Positions 59,674 to 64,000 of a stretch of DNA of 64,000 bases are shown in pieces (the first letter of the stretch is position 1; each line of letters opens with the position of its first letter). The stretch covers positions 24,850,583 to 24,914,582 of the forward strand of contig CM037874.1 of NCBI GenBank assembly GCA_021292105.1, given 5' to 3'. The position numbers and the translations under genes were made by a program. This DNA is from Anadara kagoshimensis. Its lineage: Eukaryota; Mollusca; Bivalvia; Arcoida; Arcidae. The notes under the pieces are model-generated. The model saw only the letters and a program-made list of their open reading frames with translations. It was not told the origin of the DNA and did not search any database.

Positions 59674-62269
59674 ATGGAAGCACATAACAATATCACAATA
59701 CTTACTTCCAACTGTAGAGGTCTAAAGGATTATGAAAAAGGTAGGGATGTGTTGAACTTCCTAAGGTCAAAATCATATAATATATACTGTTTACAAGAAA
59801 CTCATTTGGTAGACAATTTACATTGGGTAATAAGATCAGAATGGGGTGGAGAACTTATTTTAAATTCAGTTACATCAAACTCAAGAGGGGTAGGCATTTT
59901 GTTTAATAATAATTTTGAGTATAATATACACCAAATTAAAAAAGATAATAATGGGAATTATATAGCAGTTGACCTGACTATTGAAAAGATGAGAGTAACA
60001 TTGATAAATATATATGCTCCAAATGAGGATAACCCACAATTTTTTTCAAATATAGCAAAAATTCTCCAAGATTTTGAAAATGAATATTGCATCATAAATG
60101 GTGATTTTAATTTAGTTCAGAATCAAGAACTGGATACCTTTGGTTACCTCCATTACAATAATCCAAAAGCAAGAGATGTCGTAATAAATATGAAAGATGA
60201 ATTTAATCTCATAGACCCTTTTAGAGAACTATATCCAGATGATAGAAAATATACTTGGCGAAAAAAACACCCATTAAAACAAAGTAGACTTGATTTTTTC
60301 CTTGTGTCAGAAAATTTTTTGCCCAAGGTTGTAGATGTCAAAATCAATCCTAGTTATAGGTCTGACCATTCTTCTGTTTGTTTATCATTAAAACTAAATG
60401 AATTTGTTAAAGATAGAGGCCTCTGGAAATTCAACAATTCCCTACTAACAGATAAAAACTATACTGATATAGTAAAAAAGTGTATTAAAGATGTAAAAAT
60501 ACAATATGTAGTGCCTGTTTATAACATAGAAAAAATTAATGAAATAAGCAATGATGATATTCAATTTACCATTACAGATCAACAGTTTTTGGAAACTGCT
60601 TTGCTTGAAATTAGGGGAAAAACCGTATCATACTCCTCTTATCGTAAAAAAATGTCCATCCAAAAAGAGAAACAGATAATTGATGAAATTACTAGACTAG
60701 AAAGTAACTGTTTTTCTAACATTAATGAAATTAATAATAAAAAGAAAGATTTAGAGGAATTAAGAAAAGAAAAAATGAAAGGGTCTCTGTTAAGGTCTAA
60801 AGCAAGGTGGGTAGAGGAATGTGAAAAACCAACAAAGTATTTTTGAAGTTTAGAATCCAGAAATTTTGTTAGTAAAATAATCCCGAAAGTTGTAAAGATG
60901 ATAACTCTATAATTACTGATCAAAAGGAAATCCTAGCAGAAACTAAACAATATTACTTCAATCTTTATAATAGAGATAATGAGGAGTATGATATGGATCT
61001 CAAGAGTAAACTTAAAGATATTAAAGACATAAGTATTTTAACTGAAGAACAAAAGCATAGTTTGGAGGGAGAATTAACAAACACAGAAATTCATACTTTT
61101 TTACGAAAAATGAAAAATTTGAAAAGTCCTGGATCAGATGGTTTTACATCTGAATTTTTTAAATTTTATAACGACTTAGTAAGCTTTTTAAGACGTTCGC
61201 TAAATGAAGGATTTCATACTGGAAAATTGTCAATTACACAACGTCAGGGTATTATAACTTGTTTACCAAAAGGGGACAAACCAAAGCAGTTTCTAAAAAA
61301 CTGGCGACCAATATCATTGTTGAATGTTGTATATAAAATAGCATCTGGCTGCATAGCTGAAAGATTGAAAAAGGTATTACCGTTATTATTTCAGAAGATC
61401 AGACAGGATTTATCAGTGGCAGATATATTGGTGAAAACACTAGACTAATTTATGACTTATGCAATATACAGAGGAAAAAAATATACCAGGGCTACTTTTA
61501 ATGATTGATTTTGAAAAGGCATTTGATTCAGTGTCCTGGGATTATATTGATAAAGTGCTTGATTTTTTTCAATTTTGATGAATCTTTTATAAAATGGATT
61601 AAAATATTTCGACAAGATATTATGTCAGCAGTCCTACAAAATGGAATTGTTTCTGAATTTTTTAGTATAACAAGAGGGTGTCAACAAGGGGACCATATTT
61701 CACCCTACATATTCTTAATGTGTGCTGAAATTCTGTCTGTTCTTCTGAAAAATAATAAAAATATCAAAGGTATTAAAATTGGTGATGAAGAATTTAAACT
61801 GTCACTTTTTGCAGATGACACTACTGTCATACTGGATGGAGCAGAGTCATCATTACAAGAAACTTTACATGTCTTAGATGACTTTGCCTTGCTTTCCGGT
61901 TTAAAAATTAATAATAATAAAACAAGAGCAGTGTGGATTGGATGTAATAAATATAATGGCGAAACCTTTAATCATCGTTTTAAATTAGATTGGAACCAAG
62001 GTCCATTCACATTGCTTGGAATAAATTTTTCTGTTGATTTGGACAGAATGATAAAAATAAATTATGATATTAAAATACAAGAAATAGAAAAAAGCTTAAA
62101 ACAGTGGTCAAAAAGAATTTTAACTCCTTTAGGTAGAATAACCATTTTGAAAACACTGATAATTTCTAAACTAAACCATTTATTTATTGCTATTCCAAAT
62201 CACAACTGGAAATAATAACAAAACTGAATAAAATGTTTTTTAACTTTATTTGGCAACATAAAAAATTGG
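59674..62269 (+). pseudogene. L1/Tx1-like LINE ORF2, unit 2, truncated and frameshifted
   Basis: Near-identical to 40324-42930. Here the endonuclease and linker form one open frame of 390 codons (59674-60846), with NGDFN, SRLDFFLVS and the SDHS motif in frame. A TGA at 60844 (TGT in unit 1) and several single-base homopolymer changes (near 60893, 61384, 61460, 61566, 62200) break the rest. The RT motifs NWRPISLLNVVYK and FADDTTVI remain. The motif RGCRQGDPIS reads RGCQQGDHIS. Cut off at the same junction as unit 1. Confidence 0.8.
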
Positions 62270-62781
62270 TAGAGTGCTATGCTATGGTGAACCATAAATT
62301 TCAAACCGGTAGGAGTGACAGTTGTAAGTAAATAAGCATTTTTCTTTTTCTTAATGGTGGCTCAGTAGTGGAGTGTCAGTCTCGAGAGCGGGAGGTCGTG
62401 GGTTAGAACTCGCGTTATTTGATGACAGCTTAAGTATCAACTGGTTCACCCCATGTCAGTATATGGCGGATTGAATGCTTGTCTGCAGCGTCCTTTTTCT
62501 GTGAGGTAGCTACTACTTAAAGCTGTCCCGATCGAGGTACAGCCAACCATGCAGTTGTCTCGTTAATAATTGAAGCTAGTCCACTTGTATACAATATAAT
62601 TTATGTCGTTTCACATATATGCATTTGTCAATGTATTAGTTTTGTTACTTCATGGAATTCTACGGAGCCCGCGAAGGGACATTGAAATAAATATATGTTT
62701 GCGTTTGCACGCAATATTTCGTTTCCACGCAATAGTATTCCCTTCGCAGAATTCTCATTTCTTCTAGAGATTATGCTTAGC

Positions 62782-62790
62782 TACAAAATG
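62782..62790 (+). promoter_or_regulatory. Mutated TATA box of C45 copy 3
   Basis: TACAAAATG, the same change as in copy 2. Confidence 0.45.
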
Positions 62791-63248
62791 ACAATTTAGA
62801 CTGTCTGAAACCAAATCGACGTCAGCACAACACTCCATGGGCTATCGCTGTCTTTTAATTCGCGCAGAAACGCTGATTGACACACTGTGTATATATAACG
62901 ATTCTGCTACTCCATCAAGCATATGGTCTATATTGTTGGTAAAAATAGTTCTATTATGTATACATTGGTATGCATCTTCAAGTTCCAATTTGTGTAACTG
63001 AGCATCATCTTAACATGTCTATTATTAATGCTGTATTATCATAATTAACAGATAAAAAGTAGTGAGGAGCAAGGCAATTTAAATTGTGAATTGAAACCAT
63101 TCTTCATACTAGTATTCATCATATACAGCTGCGTCTGAATCAAAAGCTTAAAACATGAATTAGAAACTACCACTAGAAATAACGCTGGTTCGGAAGTAGA
63201 TAATCCGTTTCAGTATATTTGTAACATTCTTTAAATTGTAGGTGAAAA

Positions 63249-64000
63249 ATGGCGACGAAGCATCAATCAGAAAGCTGAACTCATTACCAATGATATATGT
63301 GAGAGGTACACATTATGAAGTCGGATATCAGATCGGGTCAACGTTCAAAGAAAGAATTCATGGATTCTTCCAAACTTCGGATCGTGTGCAGAAATACCTT
63401 ATGTCATTCTTAGATTCGAAAGAGGGAAGTGAAGTCTATAAGTCATATCTGGATGTAACGAAGAGAGAGTTCCCATATTATATTAAAGAAATCGAGGGTA
63501 TTGCCGAGTGCAGAGATGCCTTTTGAACATATTTTCTTTACAAATATCAAAGGAAATATACAACGTACATTATCGTAAAATAACCTTGTCTGAAAATAAT
63601 GATAACAGCAACACTTGTCTTGTGAATCTAGTAAAACTGATGCTAAACAAAGACATTCGGCCACCAATGACCAAGATGATTCGGGGTGTACAACTGTGTT
63701 TTTGAACAGACCAAACTGTAAAATCATGGCCATAATGAAAGATTCAGATCCCGCCATTTTGCATTTCTCGTACATCGTCTGCGCGGACATCACTGATCCG
63801 GACTTTGACGATCGCCATGAATGATGTTTACGGCTTTTTCTTATCCGGGTGCTTTACCAGGCCATGCGTTTGGTTTCAATGACAAAGGCAGTGTTTTTGG
63901 AATTAACGGGATTTATGGAAAGAATGCCTTTATTGGGAAAGCTCCAAGATATTTCCTAAACCGCGTGTTACTCTCTTGTGAAACAATTGAAGATGTGCTA
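63249..64000 (+). pseudogene. C45 acyltransferase-like gene, copy 3, multiply frameshifted, runs off the window
   Basis: The ATG at 63249 is followed after five bases by loss of a C (GCGACGAAG for GCGACCGAAG), so the natural start reads out of frame almost at once. Further single-base or short indels lie near 63507, 63533, 63618, 63729 and 63824. The base lost in copy 2 is also lost here, with an extra GAT just before it. The DDSGCTTVF site is still readable in a local frame. The gene continues beyond 64000. Either a decaying pseudogene, a poorly polished consensus, or both. Confidence 0.8.

Larger units (their letters stand above)
42932..62269. repeat. Segmental duplication, unit 2
   Basis: The unit runs from the junction at about 42932 to the same junction at about 62269. 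At both junctions the LINE ORF2 reads straight into TAGAGTGCTATGCTATGG (matching 23128), and after about 37 bp jumps to CCGGTAGGAGTGAC (matching 24832). The shared 1.67-kb deletion (23165-24831 absent) shows that both junctions descend from one event. ATG-to-ATG spacing of the C45 copies is 15474 bp (1 to 2) and 19361 bp (2 to 3); the 3.8-kb excess is the helicase element. Could be an assembly artefact. Confidence 0.8.

Overview
This window is AT-rich animal nuclear DNA, most likely from a bivalve mollusc. It holds single-exon animal-type genes, tRNA-derived SINEs with tails I associate with molluscs (RUDI/V-SINE-like, named from memory), LINEs, a Penelope-like element and many MITEs. There are no bacterial operons, ribosome-binding sites, rRNA genes or CRISPR arrays. 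Only two host gene families are convincing: a rhodopsin-like GPCR (11242-12646) and a peptidase C45 / acyltransferase-like enzyme, related to beta-alanyl-amine hydrolases, present as one intact gene, two decayed copies and one start-codon stub.

Layout. 1-11 kb: gene-poor DNA with MITEs, SINE pieces and minisatellites. 11.2-12.6 kb: the GPCR, whose seventh helix lies behind a one-base frameshift in a T run. 13-16.2 kb: minisatellite and two MITEs. 16.4-20.2 kb, minus strand: a decayed Penelope-like retroelement with its GIY-YIG endonuclease N-terminal to the reverse transcriptase (Naiad-type order), split by a 685-bp inverted-repeat element. 20.2-23.1 kb: SINEs and simple repeats. 23.1-28.4 kb: a tandem duplication of the C45 upstream region. 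28.4-29.6 kb: the intact C45 gene. 30-64 kb: about two and a half copies of a segmental duplication with a period near 15.5 kb. Each unit runs C45 gene, noncoding DNA rich in MITEs and SINEs, a 5'-truncated jockey-like LINE, then an L1/Tx1-like LINE ORF2 cut off at the unit junction. The second unit is 3.8 kb longer because of an inserted element.

That insertion (54545-58348) is the most striking object. It has 301-bp terminal inverted repeats that read as identical, lies between 8-bp direct repeats, and has an empty site in the sister unit. Its only substantial gene is a Pif1-like superfamily 1 helicase; no transposase is visible. Comparing duplicated units also dates several other insertions, because one unit carries the element and the other keeps the empty site: a TACG-palindrome MITE at 23.6 kb, a SINE at 26.3 kb, a Harbinger-like MITE at 31.0 kb, a retroposed fragment at 47.9 kb and a hairpin insert at 49.4 kb.

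Two cautions. The tandem copies could be real unequal-crossover products or unresolved haplotypes laid end to end by an assembler. Many frame breaks, especially after 60.8 kb, are single-base changes in homopolymers and may be consensus errors rather than biology. All alignments were done by eye.
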